Of a DNA stretch of 64,000 nucleotides, positions 7,945-17,900 are shown piece after piece. The stretch lies in NCBI RefSeq assembly GCF_002217395.1, contig NZ_MUHD01000035.1:22232-86231 (forward strand), in the 5' to 3' direction. Every line of letters starts with the position of its first letter. The stretch's first letter is position 1. The notes below the pieces were generated by a model that did no database searches, was not told the DNA's origin, and was given only the letters and a program-made list of their open reading frames with translations. The position numbers and the translations under genes were made by a program. Origin of the DNA: Flavobacterium plurextorum (GTDB lineage Bacteria; Bacteroidota; Bacteroidia; Flavobacteriales; Flavobacteriaceae).

Positions 7945-8053
7945 TTTTATTGATTTTCAATTAATTACAATTTTAACTTACTCAAAAGCTAGTTCGTGTA
8001 AATTACAGAATATAATTCACTTAGCTGCCAAATTATTATAGATGGAAAAAAAA

Positions 8054-9085
8054 TTACTTTCTGGCTGGAGAATAATTCTCTTTCAAAATAATTTCAAGCG
8101 GAATATAATGTATTTGCTCTGTATCTTCTTTTAAAACTAATTTTTTATATAAATAATGAATTGCCATATAACCTTGATCTTCGGGTCTTTGATTGATCAA
8201 AAAATCGATTACGCCTTTGTTTAGATATTCTATATTTTCTTTTAATAAATCATAGCCAATAATGCGGATGCCTTTTATATTGTTTTGTTCTAAAAACTGG
8301 GCCGCAATGTACGCTCTCGAATTGGGCACAAAAATGCTGCTTATTTCAGAAAACATTTCAAGATTTAGTTCCTCAATCTTCGAATCTTTTAGAGTAACTT
8401 CTGAAAATTTAAAATTTGTAAGTTCGTCATTGTCTTCAAAAAAGGAATAAAATCCTTTTATTCGCTGCAAATAAACGGATGTACTTTCGATTTCTTGGGT
8501 GATTTTAAAAATCAAAACATGTCTTTCATTTTTTACTGCAAAACTTATGAGTCTTCCAGCCAAATAACCGCTCTGAAAAGCATCTTGACCTACATAAGCA
8601 TATTCATTGTTGTCTGAAATATTCGAATCGATCATCACAACTGGAATATTCTTCTTTTTGTATTCCTTTAAAAAACGGACTGAATCTTCGTGAAAAATGG
8701 GTGCAAAAAGCAATCCGTCGCACTCAAAATCCATTACTTTTTTTACTGATTCTTTAAAAGAAACTGTATTGTAATCATAATGGAAATAATCCACAACAAT
8801 TCCGAATTTACTAAACTCTGCAGCCGCTTTTTCGATTCCTTCAGCTTGACTGCGCCAATATTCAAGATTCTCGTGTTTGGGAAGAAAAACGGCAAAATGA
8901 AATTTCTTATTTAAAGCAAGATTACTCGCCAAAATATTACGTTTATAACCAAATTCTTCGATTATGGCATTGACTTTATCTACAGTTTCTTGTGCTGCTT
9001 GTCCGCGATTATGAATAATTCGGTCAACAGTTCCTGGAGAAACATTAGCTAATTCGGCAATTTTCTTTATTGTTATGATATTGAT
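8054..9085 (-). CDS. LacI-family transcriptional regulator, start codon unclear
   Basis: The frame encodes a typical LacI-family protein of about 344 residues. An N-terminal helix-turn-helix (ITIKKIAELANVSPGTVDRI, then the hinge EEFGYKRNIL) is followed by a periplasmic-binding-protein-like sensor domain (FHFAVFLPKH, ending ENYSPARK). In-frame sequence reaches back past codon ATC at 9085 to a stop near 9121, but has no ATG, GTG or TTG before the helix-turn-helix. The first conventional start is TTG at 8932, inside the hinge, and would remove the DNA-binding domain. Translation probably begins at a rare codon such as ATC, ATT or ATA, or the ATG has been lost. The divergent uxu genes and an operator-like palindrome at 9185 suggest it represses hexuronate use. 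Confidence 0.75.
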   Translation of the reverse strand: MNIITIKKIAELANVSPGTVDRIIHNRGQAAQETVDKVNAIIEEFGYKRNILASNLALNKKFHFAVFLPKHENLEYWRSQAEGIEKAAAEFSKFGIVVDYFHYDYNTVSFKESVKKVMDFECDGLLFAPIFHEDSVRFLKEYKKKNIPVVMIDSNISDNNEYAYVGQDAFQSGYLAGRLISFAVKNERHVLIFKITQEIESTSVYLQRIKGFYSFFEDNDELTNFKFSEVTLKDSKIEELNLEMFSEISSIFVPNSRAYIAAQFLEQNNIKGIRIIGYDLLKENIEYLNKGVIDFLINQRPEDQGYMAIHYLYKKLVLKEDTEQIHYIPLEIILKENYSPARK

Positions 9086-9147
9086 TCTTTTTAAGTTAAA
9101 ATGATAAAAGCTCTATTATAAAATTCTATTTTTTTAAGCAAAATAGG

Positions 9148-9177
9148 TTGTTATACTTTACATTTTACATACATTTG
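9148..9177 (+). promoter_or_regulatory. Promoter of the hexuronate operon
   Basis: TTG at 9148-9150 and TACATTTG at 9170-9177 are separated by 19 nt. This is a perfect match to the Bacteroidota TTG-N19-TAnnTTTG form. The predicted transcription start falls at about 9183-9187. Confidence 0.75.
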
Positions 9178-9184
9178 TAAAGCA

Positions 9185-9200
9185 CCGTGTGCGTACACGT
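9185..9200. promoter_or_regulatory. LacI-type operator overlapping the transcription start
   Basis: CGTGT-GCGT-ACACG (9186-9199) is an inverted repeat with 5-bp arms and a central CpG, as is usual for LacI-family operators. It begins 9 nt after the -7 box, so a bound repressor would cover the start site. The gene for a LacI-type regulator is divergent from it. Confidence 0.65.
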
Positions 9201-9276
9201 AAAATTACACATTATATATAAACGGCAGAACCTTTTATACTATTAATTTCAAAAACTAAAAATTAAATCTTACCTC

Positions 9277-9726
9277 ATGATAATAGATTCATTACATAAT
9301 GCAGCAAAATATTACGGTCTGCATCCCAATTTTCAAAAAGCTTTTGAGTATGTAAATCAAACTGATATTGCAAGTCTTGAAACTGGTTCGTTTGAAATCA
9401 GCGAAGGCTTAAAACTTATTGTTATTCATGGCGATGGAAGTACTAGAGAAGAAAGTATCAAAGGTTTTGAATGCCATGATAAAAACATTGATATTCAAAT
9501 TTCGATTCAAGGACCGGAAACTTTTGCATGGAAGCCAAGAGAAAAATGTGTAAAACCAAATGGAGATTACAGTGACGAAAGAGATGTTCGCTTTTTCTAT
9601 GACAAACCAGATATGTTTTTTGAATTGCAGGAAAAACAATTTGCCATTTTATTTCCGGATGATGTTCACGCAGCTATGATTGGCGAAGGGTTCTTGAAAA
9701 AACTAGTTTTTAAAGTAAAGATCTAA
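9277..9726 (+). CDS. YhcH/YjgK/YiaL family protein (DUF386)
   Basis: The 149-residue protein matches the YhcH/YjgK/YiaL family of small cupin-like sugar-metabolism proteins. These are metal-binding beta-barrels that often sit in sialic acid or uronate operons. Diagnostic segments are FECHDKNIDIQISIQGPE (the metal-ligand histidine lies here) and FAILFPDDVHAAMIGEG near the C-terminus. It is the first gene downstream of the LacI-type operator. Some family members act on sugar anomers or unsaturated uronates; which activity applies here is not shown by the sequence. Its place ahead of uxuB-like and uxuA genes suggests a role on galacturonate- or glucuronate-derived sugars. Confidence 0.85.
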   Translation: MIIDSLHNAAKYYGLHPNFQKAFEYVNQTDIASLETGSFEISEGLKLIVIHGDGSTREESIKGFECHDKNIDIQISIQGPETFAWKPREKCVKPNGDYSDERDVRFFYDKPDMFFELQEKQFAILFPDDVHAAMIGEGFLKKLVFKVKI

Positions 9727-9861
9727 TTCCTCTTCGGGAAAAATCCAAATTCCAAATTCCAAGGAAAAAATTTAATCATTAAAATCAAACTTATATAATC
9801 TACTTTACTTTTCAAAAATTAGATTTTGGAATTTAAAGTATTGTATTTTAAATAAAACTAA

Positions 9862-10674
9862 ATGGATTCAATATTTAATCTAAAAGGGAAAATTGCCCTT
9901 ATTACTGGCGGTGCCGGCGTATTAGGCAGCAATTTTGCAAACGTTTTGGCTAAACAAGGTGTTATAGTTGGGATCGTTTCTCAATCTATTGAAAAAGCAG
10001 CAAAAACAGTACAGCAAATAGAAGTAAATGGCGGACAAGGTTTTGCGATTCAAGCAAATGTTTTGAATAAAGAGGATTTAGAAAAAGCGAAAGACTTTAT
10101 TGTTGAAAAATACGGTCGTCTGGATATTTTAATTAATGCTGCGGGCGGTAATATGCCGGGAGCAACTGTACAACCGGATCAAGCTGTTTATGATATGAAA
10201 AGCGATGATTTACAAAAAGTAGTCGATTTGAATATTATTGGAACTATGCTTCCAACTCAGGTTTTTTCTGAGCTTTTTGCGAAGCAGAAATCAGGAAATA
10301 TCATCAACATCTCATCAGCATCAGCACAAAGACCGTTAACGAGAGTTGTGGGATATTCGGCTTCAAAAGCGGCGATCGACAATTTTACACAATGGATGGC
10401 GGTTGAATTAGCGCAAAAATATGGCGAGGGAATTCGTGTAAATGCTATTTCACCTGGATTTTTTATTGGAGAACAAAACCGAGCTTTATTATTAACTCCT
10501 GAAGGGAATCTAACTCCAAGAGGCGAAAAAATTATCGATCATACACCAATGGGAAGATTTGGAACGCCAGAAGATATTGACGGTGCTCTTTTATTCTTGT
10601 GCAGTGATATGTCAAAATTCGTAACAGGAACAATCTTAAAGGTTGACGGCGGATTTGCTGCGACGAGTATTTAA
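9862..10674 (+). CDS. SDR-family D-mannonate oxidoreductase (fructuronate reductase)
   Basis: The 270-residue protein is a short-chain dehydrogenase. The nucleotide motif is TGGAGVLG (15-22), the structural motif is NAAGG, and the active site is Ser152, Tyr165 and Lys169 (YSASK). Bacteroidota and Firmicutes use an SDR of this length as the non-homologous replacement of the E. coli UxuB enzyme, reducing D-fructuronate to D-mannonate. The next gene encodes mannonate dehydratase, which strongly supports this assignment. It lies 135 bp after the YhcH gene and 26 bp before uxuA, in one probable operon. A generic SDR is the alternative. Confidence 0.82.
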   Translation: MDSIFNLKGKIALITGGAGVLGSNFANVLAKQGVIVGIVSQSIEKAAKTVQQIEVNGGQGFAIQANVLNKEDLEKAKDFIVEKYGRLDILINAAGGNMPGATVQPDQAVYDMKSDDLQKVVDLNIIGTMLPTQVFSELFAKQKSGNIINISSASAQRPLTRVVGYSASKAAIDNFTQWMAVELAQKYGEGIRVNAISPGFFIGEQNRALLLTPEGNLTPRGEKIIDHTPMGRFGTPEDIDGALLFLCSDMSKFVTGTILKVDGGFAATSI

Positions 10675-10700
10675 TAAACTAAATTACAACACAATACAAA

Positions 10701-11885
10701 ATGGAACAAACATTAAGATGGTTCGGACCAAATGATCCTGTTTCTTTGCAAGATATTGCACAAACTGGAGCAACCGGAATTGTAACTGCTTTACATCATA
10801 TTCCGAACGGAGAGGTTTGGAGCATTGACGAAATCAACAAACGAAAAGCTGCAATTGAATACCAAGACGGCGATCCTAAAAAAGGCGCTTCAGGGTTAAC
10901 TTGGTCAGTTGTAGAAAGTATACCAGTACATGAAGACATTAAAAAACAAACTGGAAATTATCTTCAATACATTGAAAACTATAAAGAAAGCATTCTCAAT
11001 CTGGCTTCATGCGGTATTCAATGTGTCTGCTATAATTTCATGCCGGTTTTAGACTGGTCGAGAACTGATTTATCTTATACGGTTGAAGACGGCTCGAAAG
11101 CACTTCGCTTTGACATTAATGCTTTTGCTGCTTTTGAATTGTTTATTTTGAAAAGACCTGGTGCCGAAAAGGAATATTCACCAGAGCAGACTCAAAAAGC
11201 AAAAAGTTATTTTGAAGCCATGACTGATGAGGATAAGGTAAAATTACAGCGAAATATTCTTGCTGGACTTCCAGGTGCAGAAGAAGCTTATACTGTTGAG
11301 GATTTTTTAATTACATTAAGTGCTTATAATCATATTGACAGACAGGCTTTAAAAGACAATTTGTTTTACTTTTTAAAGCAGATTATTCCAGTTGCAGAGA
11401 GTAAAGGTGTTTTGATGGCCATTCATCCTGATGATCCTCCTTACCCAATTTTAGGCTTGCCAAGAGTGGTAAGTACTGAGGAGGATTTGATAGAATTAAT
11501 GAATGCCGCGCCTTCAAAATCAAACGGATTTACGATGTGCACCGGTTCATACGGCGTTAGGGCTGATAATGATTTACCTGGAATTGTAAGACGTCATGGA
11601 GATAAAATGAATTTTATTCACCTAAGAAGTACACAAAGGGATGAAGAAGGCAGCTTTTATGAAGCGAATCATCTTGAGGGTGATGTAGATATGTACGAAG
11701 TGGTAAAAGCAATTATAGAGGTTGAAAAAAGAAACAACAGCAAACTGCCAATGCGTCCAGATCACGGACATCAAATGCTGGATGATTTAAAGAAAAAAAC
11801 AAATCCAGGATATTCTGCAATTGGTCGCTTACGTGGTTTAGCTGAATTAAGAGGGCTTGAAATGGGAATTAAAAAATCGCTTTAA
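10701..11885 (+). CDS. uxuA: Mannonate dehydratase
   Basis: The 394-residue TIM-barrel protein opens with MEQTLRWFGPNDPVSLQDI and GATGIVTALHHIPNGEVW, both signatures of UxuA. Further conserved parts are CYNFMPVLDWSRTDL, HPDDPPYPILGLPRVVS and the C-terminal MRPDHGHQM, which carries metal-binding residues. It dehydrates D-mannonate to 2-keto-3-deoxygluconate in the cytoplasm. The full length agrees with E. coli UxuA. KDG kinase and aldolase, needed to finish the route, are not in the window. Together with the SDR gene it would process hexuronate released from pectic polymers. Confidence 0.95.
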   Translation: MEQTLRWFGPNDPVSLQDIAQTGATGIVTALHHIPNGEVWSIDEINKRKAAIEYQDGDPKKGASGLTWSVVESIPVHEDIKKQTGNYLQYIENYKESILNLASCGIQCVCYNFMPVLDWSRTDLSYTVEDGSKALRFDINAFAAFELFILKRPGAEKEYSPEQTQKAKSYFEAMTDEDKVKLQRNILAGLPGAEEAYTVEDFLITLSAYNHIDRQALKDNLFYFLKQIIPVAESKGVLMAIHPDDPPYPILGLPRVVSTEEDLIELMNAAPSKSNGFTMCTGSYGVRADNDLPGIVRRHGDKMNFIHLRSTQRDEEGSFYEANHLEGDVDMYEVVKAIIEVEKRNNSKLPMRPDHGHQMLDDLKKKTNPGYSAIGRLRGLAELRGLEMGIKKSL

Positions 11886-11959
11886 AATTTTTCAATGTCG
11901 TTTTAGACTAAATTTAAGAGTCATTACCAATTCATTAACAAAAAACTAATTGTATTGAT

Positions 11960-11989
11960 GTGATTTTTATTGACTATTAACTTACTTTG
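11960..11989 (+). promoter_or_regulatory. Possible promoter of the DUF2911 gene
   Basis: GTG at 11960-11962 and TTACTTTG at 11982-11989 are 19 nt apart. Each has one mismatch to TTG and TAnnTTTG. The position supports translation from the ATG at 12015 rather than from an in-frame TTG at 11970. Confidence 0.4.
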
Positions 11990-12014
11990 TACTTATTCTA
12001 AAAATTGTAATCCT

Positions 12015-12578
12015 ATGAAAAAATTAAGTTTGCTTGCAGTTACTTTATTTGCTGCATTTACAGTTCAAGCACAGGAAGTTGTAAAATTTGCTCCACTGGA
12101 TGCAAGTCCTGTAGATATTTCTTATTTTCCTAACAAAGCTGTTAAATTCAAAAAAACTGATAATCCAGCTCCCGTTGTTAAAGTTATCTATGCAAGACCG
12201 TCTGTAAAAGGACGCACTATTTTTGGTGATTTGATAAAATATGGAGAAGTTTGGAGAGTTGGTGCTAATGAAAATACAGAAGTCAAATTTTACAAACCTG
12301 TAACTATTGGCGGTAAAAATGTTCCTGCAGGAACTTACAGTTTATTTGCAATTCCTGAAAAAGACAAATGGACAATTATTATCAACAAGGAACTTGATTT
12401 ATGGGGCGCTTATGCTTATGATGAAAGCAAAGATGTTGTTAGAGTTTCTGTTCCTGTAAAGCCAGTTTCTACTGTAATCGAAGCTTTATCAATTGCTTTT
12501 ACATCACAAGGTACTACAGCAAATTTGGTAATTGGATGGGATAAAACAACAGTCGAACTGCCTATTACAATTAAATAA
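12015..12578 (+). CDS. Secreted DUF2911 protein
   Basis: The start is taken at 12015 (MKKLSLLAVTLFAAFTVQAQ), which gives a clean Sec signal peptide. An upstream in-frame TTG would place 15 unlikely residues before it. The mature domain has the DUF2911 hallmarks VIYARPSVKGRTIFGDLIKYGEVWRVGANENTE-type sequence (residues about 55-90), GKNVPAGTYSLFAIP and WTIIINK. DUF2911 proteins are common, secreted and uncharacterised in Bacteroidota. The product has 187 residues. It is monocistronic, with its own hairpin terminator, and nothing in the neighbourhood indicates a substrate. Confidence 0.88.
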   Translation: MKKLSLLAVTLFAAFTVQAQEVVKFAPLDASPVDISYFPNKAVKFKKTDNPAPVVKVIYARPSVKGRTIFGDLIKYGEVWRVGANENTEVKFYKPVTIGGKNVPAGTYSLFAIPEKDKWTIIINKELDLWGAYAYDESKDVVRVSVPVKPVSTVIEALSIAFTSQGTTANLVIGWDKTTVELPITIK

Positions 12579-12599
12579 TTAAGCATTTTACATATATAA

Positions 12600-12630
12600 A
12601 AAAAGAGACTTTAAAAAAGTCTCTTTTTTT
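12600..12630. terminator. Hairpin terminator between convergent genes
   Basis: AAAAAGAGACTT (12600-12611) pairs with AAGTCTCTTTTT (12617-12628) around a 5-nt loop. It can act for the DUF2911 gene and for the convergent lipoprotein gene. Confidence 0.85.
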
Positions 12631-12649
12631 ATAAATAGTAATCAAACTA

Positions 12650-13135
12650 TTATTTTTTCAATGTTAAAGCATAATTCAGCTCTGACTTGATTATTTTTTT
12701 CTCTCGATCTAACATATATATTTTTTGAGGATCTGCGCTGTAATAACCGTAATAAATCTGGTTCTCTGCAGGTTTATCCCAATTCAATATATAAATTGTC
12801 CCATTTGGATCGTTTTCTAAACCTCTTTCGGTATTAAAAGTTCCTTTTTCTATAAACTCCTTTTCAGGTGATTTTCCTTTGTATACGGTAAACAATTCAA
12901 ACTTATGGCTTTCCATAGTGCCATCGCCTTGATAAATTTTTAGAACAGTTTCTATACCGCTGCAATCTGCGCATGGTAATAATCCTTCATAAACATCAAC
13001 TTTAGCAGCAGTGCTTTTTTCGGCACTTACGGTTGTTGAATCTTTTACAGCAGTTTCTACTGTATCTTCTTTCTTTTTAGAATTGCAAGATGAAATCAGC
13101 GTTGCAATTACTAATACAATACATAGTTTTCTCAT
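12650..13135 (-). CDS. NlpE-like lipoprotein
   Basis: The 161-residue product has a lipoprotein signal with lipobox ISSC (Cys17) and a 25-residue low-complexity linker. An NlpE N-terminal-like domain follows, starting VYEGLLPCADCSGIE, where Cys55 and Cys58 form the CxxC motif known from E. coli NlpE. The rest (YKGKSPEKEFIEKGTFN, IYMLDREKKII) fits the small beta-barrel of that domain. E. coli NlpE senses surface contact and copper and activates Cpx, but a Cpx system is not usual in this phylum, so the role here is inferred only as an envelope lipoprotein. It is monocistronic. Confidence 0.8.
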   Translation of the reverse strand: MRKLCIVLVIATLISSCNSKKKEDTVETAVKDSTTVSAEKSTAAKVDVYEGLLPCADCSGIETVLKIYQGDGTMESHKFELFTVYKGKSPEKEFIEKGTFNTERGLENDPNGTIYILNWDKPAENQIYYGYYSADPQKIYMLDREKKIIKSELNYALTLKK

Positions 13136-13329
13136 AATAATTATAGCTAATATTTAATTCAAATATAAAGAAATCTCTTATGACATTATTCAAAACCACT
13201 AAATTGTAAAGAAAATATTCCGTTATAATTATCCTATTAATTATTTTTTCTGACACTAACAATTGTATAACTAAGTTTTGTATTTTTATAGAAAGCAAAA
13301 TATTATAGTTAACTTAAATAAAAAACTAA

Positions 13330-13662
13330 ATGGGAAAATTTGTAATTACTAAAAGAACCAATGGTGAATTTCAATTTAATTTGAAAGCTGGTAACGGCCA
13401 GACAATTTTAACAAGTGAAGGCTATACAACAAAAGCGGCCTGCACAAACGGAATCGAATCTGTAAAAACAAACTCACAAGATGATGGTCGTTATGACAGA
13501 AAAGAATCCAGCAATGGAAAACCGTATTTTAATCTTAAAGCCAGCAATGGACAGATAATTGGTTCAAGTGAAATGTATGAAAGTGTAGCGGCAAGAGAAA
13601 ACGGAATTGAGTCTGTAAAGAAAAATGCTCCAGATGCAACTACTGACGATCAAACGGCTTAG
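13330..13662 (+). CDS. YegP-family protein with two DUF1508 repeats
   Basis: The protein has 110 residues made of two copies of the roughly 50-residue DUF1508 module. The first runs from GKFVITKRTNGEFQFNLKAG to GIESVKTNS; the second runs from YFNLKASNGQIIGSSEMY to GIESVKKNA. Each copy has the NGQ-I-SSE/TSE core and the closing NGIESVK. This matches YegP, a small cytoplasmic protein of unknown function linked to cell-envelope or virulence phenotypes in some bacteria. It starts directly at MGKFVIT, has no signal peptide, and is followed by a hairpin terminator. Confidence 0.9.
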   Translation: MGKFVITKRTNGEFQFNLKAGNGQTILTSEGYTTKAACTNGIESVKTNSQDDGRYDRKESSNGKPYFNLKASNGQIIGSSEMYESVAARENGIESVKKNAPDATTDDQTA

Positions 13663-13683
13663 ATAAATCATATATTGAAAATA

Positions 13684-13708
13684 AAAACGAGGCTTAAGGC
13701 CTCGTTTT
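13684..13708. terminator. Bidirectional hairpin terminator
   Basis: AAAACGAGGC and GCCTCGTTTT pair perfectly around a TTAAG loop. The hairpin lies between the convergent YegP-like gene and the T9SS substrate gene. Confidence 0.88.
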
Positions 13709-13713
13709 CTGTT

Positions 13714-14973
13714 CTATTTATTATTATTAATAAATAGATACCCTGATCTCTTGAGTGTTTCCTCTCCTTTTTTGTATTCTAAAATATAAAAATAAGTTCC
13801 TGCCGGCAGCCCCTCATCTTTCTTTATGGTGTCACGTCCTTCTGAAAATCCAAAAAACATATTGTCCTTTTCATTGTACGCTTTTGCATCGTACACCTTT
13901 ACTCCCCAGCGATTATAAATTTGAACTCTGTTATCAGGAAATTTATCAATTCCTTTAATTAAAAAACTATCATTTATACCATCTCCGTTGGGCGAAACTG
14001 CATTATAAATTATAATTTCATCAGATGGAGGAGCCGGATTGTCTTTTTTGACCATAGCAATTGTAAAAACACCATAACCAGTTACTTGTGCCGTTATTAA
14101 TTTTGTAAAATCTGCTCCAGTAAGAAGATCAGTAGTTATACCTTCTTCATTAATCCACTTAGCTGATGCTGTATCCCATCTTACAATCGCCAATTCTGTT
14201 TCATTACTTTCCAAAAAGAAAGCATTTGGTGTAGTATTCTTGTCTAATGTTAGACTTAAAACTACCTTATCTGATCCTCCTTCTTGAATTAAGTTCCAGT
14301 ATTCGACCTGATCTATTGTTATGATCTTTTCTTCTTTACTTGTATAAGGATAAATGCTGCCTATACTTTCAAAGAAATATTCTGTTGTATAAATGTTATT
14401 TACATTTGAGGTTCCATCATTTACTGAAGGTCTGTAATAAATGTCATCACCTATTGGAAATTCAAATTTTACAGAACCTTTCTTTTCTACTCTCCCATCT
14501 ACAAAACTCAAATTACTGGTATCTGAATGAGATGCATTTTCATTAAAAACCATTTTTCCTATATCATTAGCGGCGTCGACAATTCCGTTTTTAAATACTG
14601 CCATTTTATTAATAACAATCGTAGATGCTAATCGAAAAGGTTCTTTACTGGAAGTATTATTAAACTCGATATTTTGAAAATAAGGTGCTGAAGTTCCTTC
14701 AATAAACTGTACATTATTGCCTAGAAAAAGAGTTTTTCCATCGCTTAAATCAGTATAAGTAAATAGTCCGTCGTTTTTAAAATTAGAATAGACATAAAAA
14801 TTTCCATCATTTAAAATATCACCACTTGCTTTATTATCAAAATCTACGACAGTAGAAAGCTGCGTATTGGATAAAACTGACAATTCGCCCGTGTTTACAG
14901 TTTGCGCAAACAACTTTTCAATGCAGAAAATTGTAATTATACACCATTTCAAATGTTTCGTTTTCATCTTCAT
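13714..14973 (-). CDS. Secreted protein with T9SS type B sorting domain
   Basis: The 419-residue protein begins with a signal peptide (TKHLKWCIITIFCIEKLFAQ, around residues 4-23). A beta-rich middle follows (ASGDILNDGNFYVYSNFKNDG, VEKKGSVKFEFPIGDD). The end is a typical gliding-motility-associated C-terminal domain: YNAVSPNGDGINDSF, then VQIYNRWGVKVYDAKAY, then GTYFYILEY and SGYLFI. This is the type B signal of the type IX secretion system, so the protein is predicted to reach the cell surface. Its start codon overlaps the stop of the preceding large surface protein gene (ATGA), indicating translational coupling. Confidence 0.9.
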   Translation of the reverse strand: MKMKTKHLKWCIITIFCIEKLFAQTVNTGELSVLSNTQLSTVVDFDNKASGDILNDGNFYVYSNFKNDGLFTYTDLSDGKTLFLGNNVQFIEGTSAPYFQNIEFNNTSSKEPFRLASTIVINKMAVFKNGIVDAANDIGKMVFNENASHSDTSNLSFVDGRVEKKGSVKFEFPIGDDIYYRPSVNDGTSNVNNIYTTEYFFESIGSIYPYTSKEEKIITIDQVEYWNLIQEGGSDKVVLSLTLDKNTTPNAFFLESNETELAIVRWDTASAKWINEEGITTDLLTGADFTKLITAQVTGYGVFTIAMVKKDNPAPPSDEIIIYNAVSPNGDGINDSFLIKGIDKFPDNRVQIYNRWGVKVYDAKAYNEKDNMFFGFSEGRDTIKKDEGLPAGTYFYILEYKKGEETLKRSGYLFINNNK

Positions 14974-17900
14974 TGCTTATTAGATGATATTTGTGCCAAT
15001 AATTTTTCCAGATGCTCTAAACGCAAATCCATTTCAGCCGATTTCTGCTTAAGATTTTGAATTTCTTTATCCTTTGCTTGCAATTCTTTCTGCTGTTCAA
15101 TAACATGAAGATACAACTCTTCTACTTTTTCTAAAACTTGAACAGATAATTTTGTAACGTTAAAAATATAATCTCCCTTTTCATTTCTTGACAACTCAGC
15201 AATTCCTGTAACTCCAGGCAGATGTTTATTTTCATTCACAAACTCTTCGATTTCCTTTAACGATTTAAAAGAATATTTTTCAGTATTGGACTTCGTTTTA
15301 TTAAAATAACTTTCAAACACATAATCAGGATAAGTGGTCGTAGTAGTTTTAATGGAACCATTTACTGCAAGCCAAGTACCGGGATCTGCAGTTCCTCCAA
15401 ACATATCTGTAGTACCTATTCCGACTTTACCCATTTGATATATCGCATCAGTATTTGAAATGGCTTTATTTGTCGTAGACTGTATCTGCCAAGGTTCTAA
15501 AGTTATTAAAGAAGGGCTTTTTATCTTTAAAATACCCGATCCATCCGCAACTACGACATTATCTGTTGTCGAAACACTTGTCAACAAGCCCTCAATACGT
15601 ACTGGATCATCTGTACCAATAGTTCTTGGTGAAACATGTAATGTATTACTAGGTGTATCTATATTAATACCAATCTTTGCATCTTTAGCCGAAGATCCTA
15701 ATTTATTAATATCTGTTCCAAAAATTGCATTACCTATGTTTAATTGATTACTTGCTACAGCTGAAGGGAGTCCAATTGTATTACCTATGACAATATTTTG
15801 GCTTCCAGTTGTTAAAGTATATCCAGCCTGATAACCCAATACCGTATTACCAGTACCACTAGTTAAAATACCCAGAGCGGTATTTCCAACAGCTACATTT
15901 TGATTTCCTGAGGTATTCACTAAAAGTGAACCTACTCCCATAGCAATATTATAATTACCTGTATTTACTTCGAGTGCTCTATATCCTACTGCAACATTTC
16001 CTGTTCCACTTGCTGAACTCGTTAATGTATTATGTCCAAATGCCGTATTATTTGTACCTACAGAATTTGATAACGCTCGAAGTCCAAATGCTGTTGTACC
16101 AGTTTGAGATAACATTCCAGCCTTTACATTATTGATTCTAAACATTAAAGGCTGGCCATCTGTAGTACCTAAAAAATTTAAAGAAGAATCAGTTGCTCCA
16201 TTACCTGAAAGTCTCCAGAAGCTTGGAGTATTTGGTGCAATTATTTTAAGTACACCAGTAGAAGTGGCTACAACAAAATTATCTGTTGCGGCTCCTGTCT
16301 GCAAGCCTTCGGCACGAATAGGATCAGCTGTACTGCTTATGTGTAATGTATTACTTGGTATAGTATTACCTATTCCAACTTTTACTGAATTTGCTGCAGT
16401 ACCTCCTAAAACAATAGTATTACTTGCGCCCACTTTTGCATTATAACCTATTGCCGTTGCATTAGTCACATTAAGACCAGATGTTGTAAGATCTGCCGTA
16501 GATCCTATAAAGCTATTATTCGTTCCTGTTGTATTATTCACTCCTGCACTACTTCCAACTGCAACATTAAAAGAAGCTGCGTTGTTTTGAAGTGCTCCCG
16601 TTCCAAGTGCTGTATTCGACTGACCAACTACATTATTTTGAAGTGTGAGATAACCAAGAGCCACGTTGTTAAAACCTGATACAGTACGTTGAAGCGCAAA
16701 AGTTCCAATTGCTGTATTGGCATTTGTTGTATTTGCTGCCAAAGCATTATCCCCTATCCCAATATTCCCATAAGCTGCATTTGATAGAGCCGCTCCTGCA
16801 AATCCTGAATTAACTCCGAAATAAACAGATGACGTACCAATTCCTCCTGTTTGATATCCCAGCCAACCTGCATGATCGTTCCCTACTCTAAAATTTAATC
16901 CAACACGATCTATAGTACCTATATAATTGCCCCCGCTCAATGTAGTTGCTGTAGTGCCAGAATTTCCTGTTGTGCGCCAGTTATTCATTACAGACGATGG
17001 CAGTGTTTTTAAAACTCCAGATGCATCAGCAACTATCAAATTATCTGTTCCTGAAACACTTGACTGCAAACCTGAAATGGCTAATGTGTTAACTGCATCA
17101 GTCGTAATAGTTGTCCCTTTGATTAAACTTCCACCTAACTGTACATTGCCATTGGTCGAATTTAAACCATTATTTACGGAGATTAAAACTGAAACTGCTG
17201 GTGTTGTTGCAACGCCATTTACCGTTGAAACTAGATTTCCATTTGCAGCCGTCAAAGTGTTACTATTAACTATGTTTACTGCTGTTCCAGTTACACTGTT
17301 TACAGTAGTACTCAAAGAATTTACAGAACTGGTATTAGAAACAGTAGTTCCTGCGGCAATTGCAGGAGTCAAATCTAAAGCTGCGCTCGAAACACCATTT
17401 ACCGTTGTAGTTAAACTTGTTCCTGATAATGATGATGCATTTGTATTTATAATTGGTGCGCCCGCACTTGTAATTCCGTTAACGGTAACTGTCGATGTAT
17501 TTATATCTGATGCATTCGAAACACCGCTCACAGCAGCTGATGTTGAAGCAACGCCGTTTACATTAGATGTCAATGTATTTCCAGACAAACTTAGATTATT
17601 TGTTGTTCCTGCTGAAAGTACAGGAGCCAAATCTAAAGCTGTACTCGAAACACCATTTACTGTTGTAGTTAAACTTGTTCCTATTAATGCTGTTTCATTT
17701 GTATTTATAATTGGAGCACCCGCACTCGTAATTCCGTTAACGGTAATTGTCGATGTATTTATATCTGATGCATTCGAAACACCGCTCACAGCAGCTGATG
17801 TTGAAGCAACACCGTTTACATTAGAAGTCAATGTATTTCCAGACAAACTTAAATTATTTGTTGTTCCCGCTGAAAGTACTGGAGCCAAATCTAAAGCTGT

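Noticed and set aside
8054..8932. The LacI-type regulator starting at the TTG at 8932
   Set aside because: This start would remove the helix-turn-helix that is intact in the same frame upstream, so the longer reading was preferred despite the missing ATG.
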